The position numbers were made by a program, and so were the translations under genes. The notes under the pieces were generated by a model. That model saw only the letters and a program-made list of their open reading frames with translations. It had not been told where the DNA came from and searched no databases. Of a DNA stretch of 39,303 nucleotides, positions 23,543 to 31,118 are shown one piece after another. Source of the stretch: Alphaproteobacteria bacterium (GTDB lineage: Bacteria; Pseudomonadota; Alphaproteobacteria; Caulobacterales; Aquidulcibacteraceae); contig JAIYAO010000197.1 of the NCBI GenBank assembly GCA_027488965.1, positions 1 to 39,303 on the forward strand. Reading direction: 5' to 3'. Within the stretch, counting starts at the first letter, position 1; each line of letters opens with the position of its first letter.

Positions 23543-24733
23543 TCAGGCCCGCACGAGGCCGCGGAGCGGGGCTGCGCCGGCGCTGTCGGGAAAGATCGCC
23601 GCGGCGTTCACGCCGAGATGGTCGCCCAGCAGGCCCTTCAGCACGGCGCGCACGTCCGTGGTGGGGCGGAGGTCGCGGCCTTCGTAGAGCTGCGCCTGGG
23701 CGAGGCCCGGCCAGTCGGCGATCACGCGCCCGCCCGCCACCGCCCCGCCGGTGAGGAACAGGGCCGAGGCCGTGCCGTGATCGCTGCCGCGGTTGCCGTT
23801 GGGCGCCACCGTGCGGCCGAACTCCGTCATGATCACCACCGCGGTGTCGGCCCACGCGGGGCCGAGTTCCGTCTTCAGCGTGGCGACGCCCGCGTCGAGC
23901 AGCGCGAGGCTGTTGGCGAGCTGGCCGCCGTCCACGCCCTGATTGGCGTGGGTGTCCCAGCCCGACATCTCGATCACCGCGGCGACGGGCCCGTCGGGGC
24001 GCCTGAGGAAGCCTGCGGCGGCCTTCGCCAGCGGCGCCACGGCGCGCGCCCCGGCGCGCCCGCCGGCCATGCCGCCCGCGTCCATGGCGATGGCGTTGGC
24101 GGCGATCGCGGAGTCGAGCGCGCCGGCCAGCGCGGGGTCGCGGGCGCGGTAGAGATCCATCAGCCGCGCGATGGTGTCCTGGTTGGCGTCCGGCATGGGG
24201 GAGGGCGACCAGGTGGCGACATTGGCGTCCCCACGCAGCACCAGCGGCGCCTGCGGCGCGATGGCGAGGCCCAGTTCACGCCGGCCGCTGCGCGCCTCCG
24301 CGCCGAGCGCGCCCAGCGCGGCGTTGAGCCAGCCGGAGTCCCGCGCGTAAGGGCGCGCGCCGCCCGTCTCCAGCATGTTCTGCGCATCGAAGTGCGAGCG
24401 TTCGCGGTAGGGCGTGGAGGCCGCGTGCACCACGGTCAGTTCGCGCGCGGCGTAGAGGCCGTGCAGCGTGGTGAGGCGCGGGTGCAGGCCGAAGGTGGCG
24501 TCGAGGGGCAGCGTCTGCGCGCGGGTCAGCGCCAGCTCCCGGCGCGCGCTCGCGTAGGCGGGATCGCCCACCGGCGCCACGGCGGCCAGGCCGTCCATGC
24601 CGCCGCGCAGGATCACCACGACGAGACGCTTCGACGAGGACGCCCCGAAGGCGAGCGCCGGAAAGGCGAGGGTGGCGAGGCCCGCGGAAAGCGCGGCGCG
24701 CCGGCTGATGCCCACAGGTCCGTGTCGGTGCAT
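23543..24733 (-). CDS. DUF1501 exported protein (sulfatase/alkaline-phosphatase-like fold)
   Basis: This 396-residue protein has a Tat-type signal near the N-terminus (I-S-R-R-A-A-L-S-A-G...A-L-A-F-G). It shows the DUF1501 blocks V-V-V-I-L-R-G-G-M-D-G-L, H-A-A-S-T-P-Y-R-E-R-S-H-F-D, S-G-W-D-T-H-A-N-Q-G, I-M-T-E-F-G-R-T-V and N-R-G-S-D-H-G-T-A. The conserved His and Asp residues suggest metal-dependent phosphatase-like chemistry, but the natural function is unknown. The start at 24733 follows GGAGATAGTGCG and lies 5 bases beyond the DUF1800 stop, so the two are cotranscribed as usual for this pair. Confidence 0.92.
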   Translation of the reverse strand: MHRHGPVGISRRAALSAGLATLAFPALAFGASSSKRLVVVILRGGMDGLAAVAPVGDPAYASARRELALTRAQTLPLDATFGLHPRLTTLHGLYAARELTVVHAASTPYRERSHFDAQNMLETGGARPYARDSGWLNAALGALGAEARSGRRELGLAIAPQAPLVLRGDANVATWSPSPMPDANQDTIARLMDLYRARDPALAGALDSAIAANAIAMDAGGMAGGRAGARAVAPLAKAAAGFLRRPDGPVAAVIEMSGWDTHANQGVDGGQLANSLALLDAGVATLKTELGPAWADTAVVIMTEFGRTVAPNGNRGSDHGTASALFLTGGAVAGGRVIADWPGLAQAQLYEGRDLRPTTDVRAVLKGLLGDHLGVNAAAIFPDSAGAAPLRGLVRA

Positions 24734-24737
24734 CGCA

Positions 24738-26213
24738 CTATCTCCGCTGGAATTCGGGGCTGGAGAACAGAAGGACCATGCCCTGTTGCGGGCTTTGCGC
24801 GCGGCGCACGGCCTCGCGCGTTTCGGCCGACAGCAGCGGGCCCAGCGCCGCATCGCCGATGCTGAGGGGATCGACGTCGGCGCGCGCCACGCGCTGTGAC
24901 AACGCCTCCGCCCACTCCATGCGCTTCCACACCAGATCGCCGGTGAGCCAGGGGGCTGCGATGTCGGCCCAGCCGTCGGGCCCGGCGGCGGTGTAGAGGC
25001 GCTGGCCCATGTTGGCGGCGGCGATGGCGCCGACGCCGGGGCCCAGCTGCCGGATGTTCAGCCCCCGCATCACGGAGATCAGGTATTCCTCCGGCCGCTT
25101 GAACTTGGCGAAGGGCTGCGCCCACGCCTCGGGGCTGTCCACCAGCGTCTCCATGCAGGCGCGCAGGTCGCCGCCGGTGCGCACGAACGTCTGTTCGATG
25201 CGGGCGACGGCGGCGGGCGGGGGCGCGTCGGCGATGTAGTGGCGCGCGAGCTTCGTGGCGATGAAGCGGGCGGTGGCGGGATGGCGCGCGATGTCGGCCA
25301 GCGCGGCCTCGCCCTGGGCGGCGCCGGCGGCGGTGTAGGGCTTGCCCATCAGCGTCTTGGCGCCCGGCTCGTGGGCGCCGGGCTCGAAGCGGAACATGGC
25401 CGCGCCGTCGCGCTTGCCCACGCTCTCGTTGAAGTAGTCCCGCGGTGCGGGGCGTTCATAGGTCCAGCCCGTGAGGATGGCCGCCAGCGCCTGCACGTCG
25501 CCCTGGCCATAGCCGCCGGTCACGCCCAGCGCGTGCAATTCCAGGATCTCGCGCGCGAGGTTTTCGTTGAGCCCGCTCGGCCGCCCGCCGGGGCCGAAGG
25601 TGTAGCGCGGCATGGACGCCGGGTTCTTCGCCCACGCGGAGTTGGGGCCGATGGACATCCAGTTGTCGAGGTAGATCGTCATGCCCGGATGTTTCGTGGA
25701 CGCCAGCAGCATGTCGGCGAAGCGGCCGGCCACGTGCGGGCGGATGGCCTCGCGCTCGAAGGAGGCGGGCATGGCGGCGGCCTGCGGCTTCTGCGCGCTG
25801 ACGGTGAAGTGGTTGGCCCAGAAGTGCGCGAGGCGCTCGAAGACGGGCCGGTCGGTGGCGAAGGCGGTGTCGAGCCGGGCCTTGGTGGACGCTTCGTAGC
25901 GGGCGCGGAAGTGCTGGCGGAAGGCCTCCTCCACGGGCTGCATCTGCGCCGAAGACACGCCCTGCTTCTCGAGGCGTTCGCGGATGCGGTCCCCGTTGGG
26001 GCCGTTCAGGCGTTGCGCCACGAAGAAGCGCCCGAACGCCAGCACGTCATCCTCCGCCGGCGGCAGTGCAGCCAGCGGGGCCGGCAGCGCGCGCTCCGGC
26101 GTCAGCTGCGCCTTCACCCACCCGCGCGGATCGCCGGCGATGACCCGCAGGTCTCCCGGGCGGGCGCCGAAGCCGAAGCGGTTGGCGGCGATGGCGGCCT
26201 GTTCAAGCGACAT
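24738..26213 (-). CDS. DUF1800 family protein, partner of DUF1501
   Basis: This 491-residue protein begins with A-A-I-A-A-N-R-F-G-F-G-A-R-P-G, the typical DUF1800 opening. It contains R-L-A-H-F-W-A-N-H-F-T-V-S, P-G-M-T-I-Y-L-D-N, N-E-N-L-A-R-E-I-L-E-L-H-A-L-G-V, L-T-G-W-T-Y and K-L-A-R-H-Y. DUF1800 proteins are found almost always beside DUF1501, as here (4-base gap). Their role is undefined; a link to surface or extracellular material processing has been suggested from context. No strong signal peptide is visible at this start (26213, preceded by CGGGAGACAG), so export may depend on the Tat-exported partner. Confidence 0.92.
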   Translation of the reverse strand: MSLEQAAIAANRFGFGARPGDLRVIAGDPRGWVKAQLTPERALPAPLAALPPAEDDVLAFGRFFVAQRLNGPNGDRIRERLEKQGVSSAQMQPVEEAFRQHFRARYEASTKARLDTAFATDRPVFERLAHFWANHFTVSAQKPQAAAMPASFEREAIRPHVAGRFADMLLASTKHPGMTIYLDNWMSIGPNSAWAKNPASMPRYTFGPGGRPSGLNENLAREILELHALGVTGGYGQGDVQALAAILTGWTYERPAPRDYFNESVGKRDGAAMFRFEPGAHEPGAKTLMGKPYTAAGAAQGEAALADIARHPATARFIATKLARHYIADAPPPAAVARIEQTFVRTGGDLRACMETLVDSPEAWAQPFAKFKRPEEYLISVMRGLNIRQLGPGVGAIAAANMGQRLYTAAGPDGWADIAAPWLTGDLVWKRMEWAEALSQRVARADVDPLSIGDAALGPLLSAETREAVRRAQSPQQGMVLLFSSPEFQRR

Positions 26214-26298
26214 GGTCAGCTGTCTCCCGATGCCACTCTAACGGGCGCGGCGCGGGAGTCCGTCGGTTGTTTGCGCTTGCGGTTGGCCGGTCAGCCCC

Positions 26299-26378
26299 GC
26301 TCCTGAGCACGTCGAGGGACGAGGGCGCTTGGCGCCAACGACGGCGCTTGCTCATCCTTAGACGGGCTCAGGATGAGG
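26299..26378. repeat. inverted pair of REP-like intergenic elements
   Basis: GCTCCTGAGCACGTCGAGGG (26299-26318, continuing ACGAG) and CTCATCCTTAGACGGGCTCA (26351-26370, continuing GGATGAG) are inverted copies of the CTGAGC-GTCGA-GGA-GAG element that is scattered through many alphaproteobacterial genomes. GGCGCTT repeats lie between them. The pair could fold into a long hairpin between DUF1800 and the upstream gene. Confidence 0.6.
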
Positions 26379-26415
26379 GGATCAGGGTCGGAACGCGGCG
26401 AACGGGTGAACCCGC

Positions 26416-27402
26416 CTACAGCGGGCGGACGTTCACTTCGCGCGAGGCCAGCGGCAGTTCCAGCATCATGCCGAGGCGGGCCGTGACCACGTCGTCCACG
26501 CCGCTGGCGCGGGCTTCGCGGACCTGCATGTCGGCGAGGATCGGGTTCTCGCTGGCGTTGGTGAGCACGAGCGTGCCGGTGTTGGCCTTCGCCGCCGCTT
26601 CGGCGAGCTGCGCGAGGCCGGGGAAGAGGCCGTTGGTGTCGGTCTCGTGCAGGCGGGCGAAGTTGGTGGAGTCCGCGCCGTGGAGCACCACGTCGGCGTC
26701 CAGCTGCGCTTCTGCCCATTCGGCGCGGCCGTCGCCGGCCACCACGAGGCTGCGGCCGCGGTAGTCGAACCGGTAGCCCACGCGACCGGTGTAGGCGTCC
26801 TGCGCGGTGGTGAAGGCGGAGACCACGAGCCCGTCGCCCTCATAGACGATGACGTTCTTGCCCGGCTCCGGTGCGGGCGCCCAGGCTTCGAGGCCCGAGG
26901 CGGGGCCCACGCCCATGGCGTCGTTCAGGCCCTGGATCATGCGGTGCGAATCGGCGGGGCCGTACACCGGCAGGCGGGCGTTGTTGCGTTGCGGCGCGGC
27001 GAAGGACCAGATCTCGTCGAGATCGCCGGCGCGGGTCTGGTCGGCGCCCGTGAGCAGCACGGCCTGCAGGCGCGACAGCGGAATGCCCTTGGTTTCGAGC
27101 GCGTCGGCGGCGCCGGAGCCGGCATCGACGATGAAGAGGCGGCCGCCCGCAGCCACCGCGAGGCAGGGCTTCGGCCCGCGCCCTTCGCGCATCCCGGCGC
27201 CTACGCCGCAGACCACCGCGCGCAGCGCGTCGTCGGCGAACAGGCTCGCTTCATGCTCCGCCTGCAGATCGACTTTGAATCCTTCGTACGCCTTGGCGAG
27301 AGCTTCCTGGCCCTCCGGCGTCTGCGATCCCACGACCCAGCCGCCCCAGAAAATGGCGGTCAGAGCCACGAACGCGACCGATGTCGTGCCGATGGGATTC
27401 AT
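26416..27402 (-). CDS. membrane-anchored MBL-fold protein lacking the metal-binding motif
   Basis: This 328-residue protein has an N-terminal hydrophobic anchor (about 6-27) and then a metallo-beta-lactamase-fold layout: P-C-L-A-V-A-A-G-G-R-L-F-I-V-D-A-G-S-G, Q-A-V-L-L-T, a G-D-L-D-E-I-W stretch, Y-R-F-D-Y-R-G-R-S-L-V-V-A-G-D-G and later D-V-V-L-H-G-A. At 116-130, where active enzymes have T-H-x-H-x-D-H-x-G-D-L, it reads T-G-A-D-Q-T-R-A-G-D-L. All metal-binding His and Asp of the motif are gone, so hydrolase activity is unlikely; a binding or regulatory role is possible. The ATG at 27402 was chosen since the upstream extension runs into the divergent promoter region, where TATAAC (27430-27425) could be a -10. 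Confidence 0.75.
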   Translation of the reverse strand: MNPIGTTSVAFVALTAIFWGGWVVGSQTPEGQEALAKAYEGFKVDLQAEHEASLFADDALRAVVCGVGAGMREGRGPKPCLAVAAGGRLFIVDAGSGAADALETKGIPLSRLQAVLLTGADQTRAGDLDEIWSFAAPQRNNARLPVYGPADSHRMIQGLNDAMGVGPASGLEAWAPAPEPGKNVIVYEGDGLVVSAFTTAQDAYTGRVGYRFDYRGRSLVVAGDGRAEWAEAQLDADVVLHGADSTNFARLHETDTNGLFPGLAQLAEAAAKANTGTLVLTNASENPILADMQVREARASGVDDVVTARLGMMLELPLASREVNVRPL

Positions 27403-27500
27403 CTCAATACCCCGCAACCGTTCTGTTATATGGACCAGCACTGAGCCATCACCTGTTGCGCCTAACTAGAAACGGATTCTGCGTACAGAGGGTTAATAAG

Positions 27501-28292
27501 TTGTTCACAAGAGTTTTCGGATCGTTGTCGGCGCTGCGCGCGCGGCCCATTCCCGATCTTGCGGGAACGCGTCTCGCTCAGATCGGCGCGCGGAAATGGC
27601 CGCTCGATTCCACCAGTGATTCGTTTGCAGAATCCATCGTGCGCGCGGATCGTTTCGGTCTCGTCGGGCGCAATCACTACGCGCATGCACGCAACCCGCC
27701 GTACTGGCGCGCCATCGAGGGCGCGGTGGACGCGCTTTACGTGCGCGAGAGCGTGGGGGTGCGCCTGCAGGCGGCGGACCGGCGCCTGCGGGCCGAGGGG
27801 CTGCGGCTGCACCTGTTCGATGCGTGGCGTCCGCGCGCGGTGCAGGCCTACTTCCATGACGTGTGGATGCCGGCGGAGCTGCGCGCGCGCCATCCGTCGT
27901 GGTCCGATGAGGCCATCGCCGCCGAGGCCGGGCGCTACTGGGCGGCGCCCACGGTCGATCCCGCATCGCCTGCGCCGCACAGCACGGGCGGCGCCGTCGA
28001 TCTCACCATCGCCTGGGCCGACGATGGGGAACACCTGTTCATGGGCGGGCTGTTCGACGATCCCACCGCGCTCTCGCACCTCGACCGGCTGGAGCGCGCC
28101 TACGACGATGCGGGCTCCTATTCCGTGGAGGAGGCGCGCGCGAACCGGCGGCTGCTGTACTGGGTGATGATCGAGGCGGGTTTTGCCTGCTACGCGGAGG
28201 AGTGGTGGCACTATTCGTGGGGCGACCAGATGTGGGCCAAGCAGACCGGCGCGTCTGCGGCACACTACGGCCCGGTGGAGGAGATTCCGTGA
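27501..28292 (+). CDS. D-alanyl-D-alanine dipeptidase (VanX/peptidase M15D type)
   Basis: This roughly 263-residue zinc dipeptidase cleaves D-Ala-D-Ala. The zinc and catalytic motif is H-S-T-G-G-A-V-D at 160-167 (SxHxxGxAxD), and the second is E234-W-W-H237. The stretch F-D-A-W-R-P-R-A-V-Q provides the catalytic Arg. There is no ATG after the divergent start. TTG at 27501 with AGAGGG 8 bases upstream is the best guess; TTG at 27525 is possible, and the ATG at 27381 would overlap the opposite gene. In Gram-negatives this enzyme recycles cell-wall dipeptide. The glutamate racemase gene follows 76 bases downstream, another D-amino-acid enzyme. Confidence 0.85.
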   Translation: MFTRVFGSLSALRARPIPDLAGTRLAQIGARKWPLDSTSDSFAESIVRADRFGLVGRNHYAHARNPPYWRAIEGAVDALYVRESVGVRLQAADRRLRAEGLRLHLFDAWRPRAVQAYFHDVWMPAELRARHPSWSDEAIAAEAGRYWAAPTVDPASPAPHSTGGAVDLTIAWADDGEHLFMGGLFDDPTALSHLDRLERAYDDAGSYSVEEARANRRLLYWVMIEAGFACYAEEWWHYSWGDQMWAKQTGASAAHYGPVEEIP

Positions 28293-28368
28293 GCGTCGCC
28301 GCACCTCTCTCTCCGGGTTCGCCTGCAGCGCCCCGGAAGAAGCCGGCGCTGGCTTGCGGGAGAATAGG

Positions 28369-29205
28369 ATGACCCGCAAGCGCGCGCTCGTGTTCGACAG
28401 CGGCGTCGGCGGGCTGTCCGTGCTGGACGCCATCGTGGCGTCGGGCGCACCGCTCGATCTCGACTACGCCGCCGACGATCTCTGGCTGCCGTACGGCGAC
28501 AAGGGAGACGCGGCGTTGCGCGCGCGCGTGCCGGCGCTCATCGCCGCGCTCGTGCAGGAGTGGGCGCCGGATGTCGTCGTCATCGCGTGCAACACCGCCA
28601 GCACCATCGCGCTCGATGCGGTGCGCGCGGCGGTGGCCGTGCCCGTGGTCGGCGTCGTGCCGCCCATCAAGCCCGCAGCCGCGCGCACGCGCAGCGGCGT
28701 CATCGGCGTGCTCGCCACGCCCGCGACCGTCGCGCGGCCCTACACCGACGATCTCATCGCGCGCTTTGCAGCGGACATGCAGGTGATCCGGTTCGGCTCC
28801 ACCGCGCTTGTGGCGGCGGCGGAGGCGCGCCTTGCCGGCGGGGATGTGGACGGCGCGGCCGTGCGCGAAGCGATCGCTGCGCTGTTCGACGCGCCGGGCG
28901 GCGACCGTCTCGATGTGGTGGCGCTGGCCTGCACGCATTTTCCGCTGCTGGCGGATGACCTCGCCGCCGCTGCGCCGCGGGCGGTGGCGTGGCTCGATTC
29001 CGGCGCAGCGATCGCGGCGCGGGTGATGGATGTGCTGGGCCTGGCGCCCGATGCGCGGGGCGCGAGGCCCCGGCGTGCGGGCTTCACCGGCGACGGCGCG
29101 CGCGTGTGGGAGGCGTTCGCAGGGCGCGGGTTCACTGCGCGCGCGGTCATCGGCCCCGCGCCGGGGTTTGCGGTCGCGCCGGCGCCGGCGCAGCCGTTCG
29201 GGTAG
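28369..29205 (+). CDS. murI: glutamate racemase
   Basis: This 278-residue racemase makes D-glutamate for peptidoglycan. Its motifs are F-D-S-G-V-G-G-L-S-V (D10), P-Y-G-D-K-G at 41-46, first catalytic C74 in I-A-C-N-T-A-S-T, V-G-V-V-P-P-I-K and second catalytic C188 in A-C-T-H-F-P-L-L. Length is normal for the family. The ATG at 28369 follows GGGAGAATAGG; the ORF extends upstream to 28183 inside the dipeptidase gene, but without homology. It is probably cotranscribed with the dipeptidase. Confidence 0.95.
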   Translation: MTRKRALVFDSGVGGLSVLDAIVASGAPLDLDYAADDLWLPYGDKGDAALRARVPALIAALVQEWAPDVVVIACNTASTIALDAVRAAVAVPVVGVVPPIKPAAARTRSGVIGVLATPATVARPYTDDLIARFAADMQVIRFGSTALVAAAEARLAGGDVDGAAVREAIAALFDAPGGDRLDVVALACTHFPLLADDLAAAAPRAVAWLDSGAAIAARVMDVLGLAPDARGARPRRAGFTGDGARVWEAFAGRGFTARAVIGPAPGFAVAPAPAQPFG

Positions 29206-29303
29206 GCGCCGCAATTCCCCTGTGACGAGAATGCAACGGCCCGCGCGCTGCGTGAGAAAAGCGGGCCCGTTCCCTTGCTGCAGTCGGGCGTCGCGGTAGT
29301 CAT

Positions 29304-29319
29304 GCCCCCGCGAGGGGGC
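29304..29319. terminator. hairpin before the DUF262 gene
   Basis: GCCCCC-GCGA-GGGGGC is a perfect 6-bp stem between murI and the DUF262 gene, 22 bases before its ATG. There is no T-run. The core CCCCCGCGAG recurs in the hairpin at 31073-31082 after the same gene. Confidence 0.4.
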
Positions 29320-29340
29320 TCCGCAGAAGGAGAACGCTGG

Positions 29341-31050
29341 ATGGCTGCAAGAGTGCAACAGCAGGAAATCGGCCTGCATTCGGCGATCTGCAGCTTCGGG
29401 AACCTCCTCGGCGGCGAGCACTTCTTCGCGGTTCCGTATCTCCAGCGTCCGTACGAGTGGGGGGAGGCGGAAGTGGCCGACATGGCGGGCGATTTGCTGC
29501 TCGCGTGCCAGGGCGGATATCTCAATTACTTTCTCGGCCACATCGTCGGCGTGCGCAACGAGCGCGGCCAGATCGAGATCGTCGATGGCCAGCAGCGGTT
29601 CATCACCACCACGATCCTGTTCGCCTACTTCCGCGACAGGGTGTCGGCGCGCAACGCGCCGCTGTCGGAGGCGCTGCAGGCGTGCGTGATGCAGGCCGGG
29701 CAGGCGCGCGTGACGCCGCGCCCGTCGGATGCCGAGTTCCTGTTCGACTGGGTGCAGACGCCCGGCCGCATGGACGCGCTCACCAAGGACTGGGCGCGCG
29801 ACGAGACGCCGCCGTTCCACTGCGCCACCGATGCGCAGGCGCTGATGGCGCTGGCGGCGCGCACCATCAAGGGCAAGCTCGACAGGCTCGGCCACGAAGC
29901 CATCGACAAGCTCGCGCTGTTCGTGCTCGACCGCGCGGTGGTGGACTTCATCATCGCCGACAACCGCACGCTGGCGGCGATCCTGTACCGCGGCATGAAC
30001 ATGCGCGGCAAACAGCTGTCGCCGGCGGATCTCATCAAGCTGGAAGCCATCGAGGGCACCGGGCTTGAGCCGGAGGTGAAGGAAGCCGCCGCGCGCACCT
30101 GGGAATCCATCGAGGACCGGCTGAAGCGCGACAACTTCACGTTCCTGCTGGAGATCATGCCGCTGCTGGTCTCGCGCCAGGTGACGGTGCGCCCCGGGGA
30201 CCTGATGGAGTGGCGCCGCCACGCCTTCGCCAGCGTCGATCCCGAGACGCTGTTGCTGCAACTCCTGCCCGTCTATGCCGACGTATTCGAGGAGATCATG
30301 GCCGGCGAGATCGCCGCCACGCCGAAGGATCGCGGCGAGGAGCAGGCCATGGCCACGGTGAACCGGCTCGTGAAGGGCCTGCTGTTCCTGCAGCCGGGCG
30401 ATCGCCACTGGGTGGCGCCGGCGATCAGCGCGATCCACGCGCACCGGGAGCGCCCGCATTTTCTCGCAAGCTTCTTCCAGCGGCTCGACCGTCTGGCGTT
30501 CGCCTGTTTCCTCGACGCCGTGCGCCACGAGGATCGCGCCGAGCGGTTCGCCGCGGTGGTGCGCGCCGGCGCCGACGAGACCCGGCTGTCGCACGCGTTC
30601 TCGCTGCGCAACGCCGAGGCCTCCAGCATGCTGCGGCGGCTGGGCGAGCCGTTCAAGCGCCACACGTGGCGCAGGCGTGCAGTGGCGGCGCGCATCAACG
30701 CGGCGTTTCCCGCCGGCTATTCCTTCGGCCCCGCCGAGGACGTGACGCTCGAACACGTGCTGCCCACCAGCATCAGCGCCGTGTGGGCGCAGCGCGGCTG
30801 GAGTGCGTCCGCGGCCAACGCCTGCGCCAACCTCGTGGGCAACTTCGTGCTCGTCACCGGCGCGCAGAACAACCGCGCCAGCCAGCGCGCCTTCGAGGAC
30901 AAGCAGAACATCTACTTCAACTGGCCGGGCGCGCCCGTGCATCCCATCACCGAAGACATCCGCCGCAACACCGACTGGACGGAGCGCCACGTGCGCGCGC
31001 GCACCGAACGCCTCATTGCCATGCTCGCCGCGGACTGGGATCTGGCGTAG
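29341..31050 (+). CDS. DUF262-DUF1524 protein (GmrSD-type nuclease)
   Basis: This 569-residue protein joins both halves of GmrSD-type restriction enzymes. The N-terminal DUF262 (ParB-like NTPase) has Y-L-Q-R-P-Y-E-W at 33-40 and the hallmark D-G-Q-Q-R at 82-86. The C-terminal DUF1524 HNH-type nuclease has L-E-H-V-L-P-T-S (H472) followed by N-L-V-G-N-F-V-L-V, N-N-R-A-S-Q-R-A-F-E-D-K. Known members cut modified (glucosylated or methylated) phage DNA without a partner methylase, and none is seen here. The start at 29341 follows AAGGAG with an 8-base spacer. It stands alone between housekeeping genes. An anti-phage role is inferred from the family. Confidence 0.85.
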   Translation: MAARVQQQEIGLHSAICSFGNLLGGEHFFAVPYLQRPYEWGEAEVADMAGDLLLACQGGYLNYFLGHIVGVRNERGQIEIVDGQQRFITTTILFAYFRDRVSARNAPLSEALQACVMQAGQARVTPRPSDAEFLFDWVQTPGRMDALTKDWARDETPPFHCATDAQALMALAARTIKGKLDRLGHEAIDKLALFVLDRAVVDFIIADNRTLAAILYRGMNMRGKQLSPADLIKLEAIEGTGLEPEVKEAAARTWESIEDRLKRDNFTFLLEIMPLLVSRQVTVRPGDLMEWRRHAFASVDPETLLLQLLPVYADVFEEIMAGEIAATPKDRGEEQAMATVNRLVKGLLFLQPGDRHWVAPAISAIHAHRERPHFLASFFQRLDRLAFACFLDAVRHEDRAERFAAVVRAGADETRLSHAFSLRNAEASSMLRRLGEPFKRHTWRRRAVAARINAAFPAGYSFGPAEDVTLEHVLPTSISAVWAQRGWSASAANACANLVGNFVLVTGAQNNRASQRAFEDKQNIYFNWPGAPVHPITEDIRRNTDWTERHVRARTERLIAMLAADWDLA

Positions 31051-31066
31051 GCGCGCTCCCCTCTCG

Positions 31067-31095
31067 TTTCCTCCCCCGCGAGGCGGGGGAAGAAA
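31067..31095. terminator. bidirectional terminator candidate between convergent genes
   Basis: TTTCCTCCCCCGC and its near reverse complement GCGGGGGAAGAAA enclose the loop GAG, with one mismatch (C31071/A31091). It lies 16 bases after the DUF262 stop and 23 bases from the end of the convergent glycosyltransferase gene, and flanking T and A runs suit termination in both directions. Confidence 0.5.
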
Positions 31096-31118
31096 CTGCT
31101 CATGGCCGCGCCGTGCGA

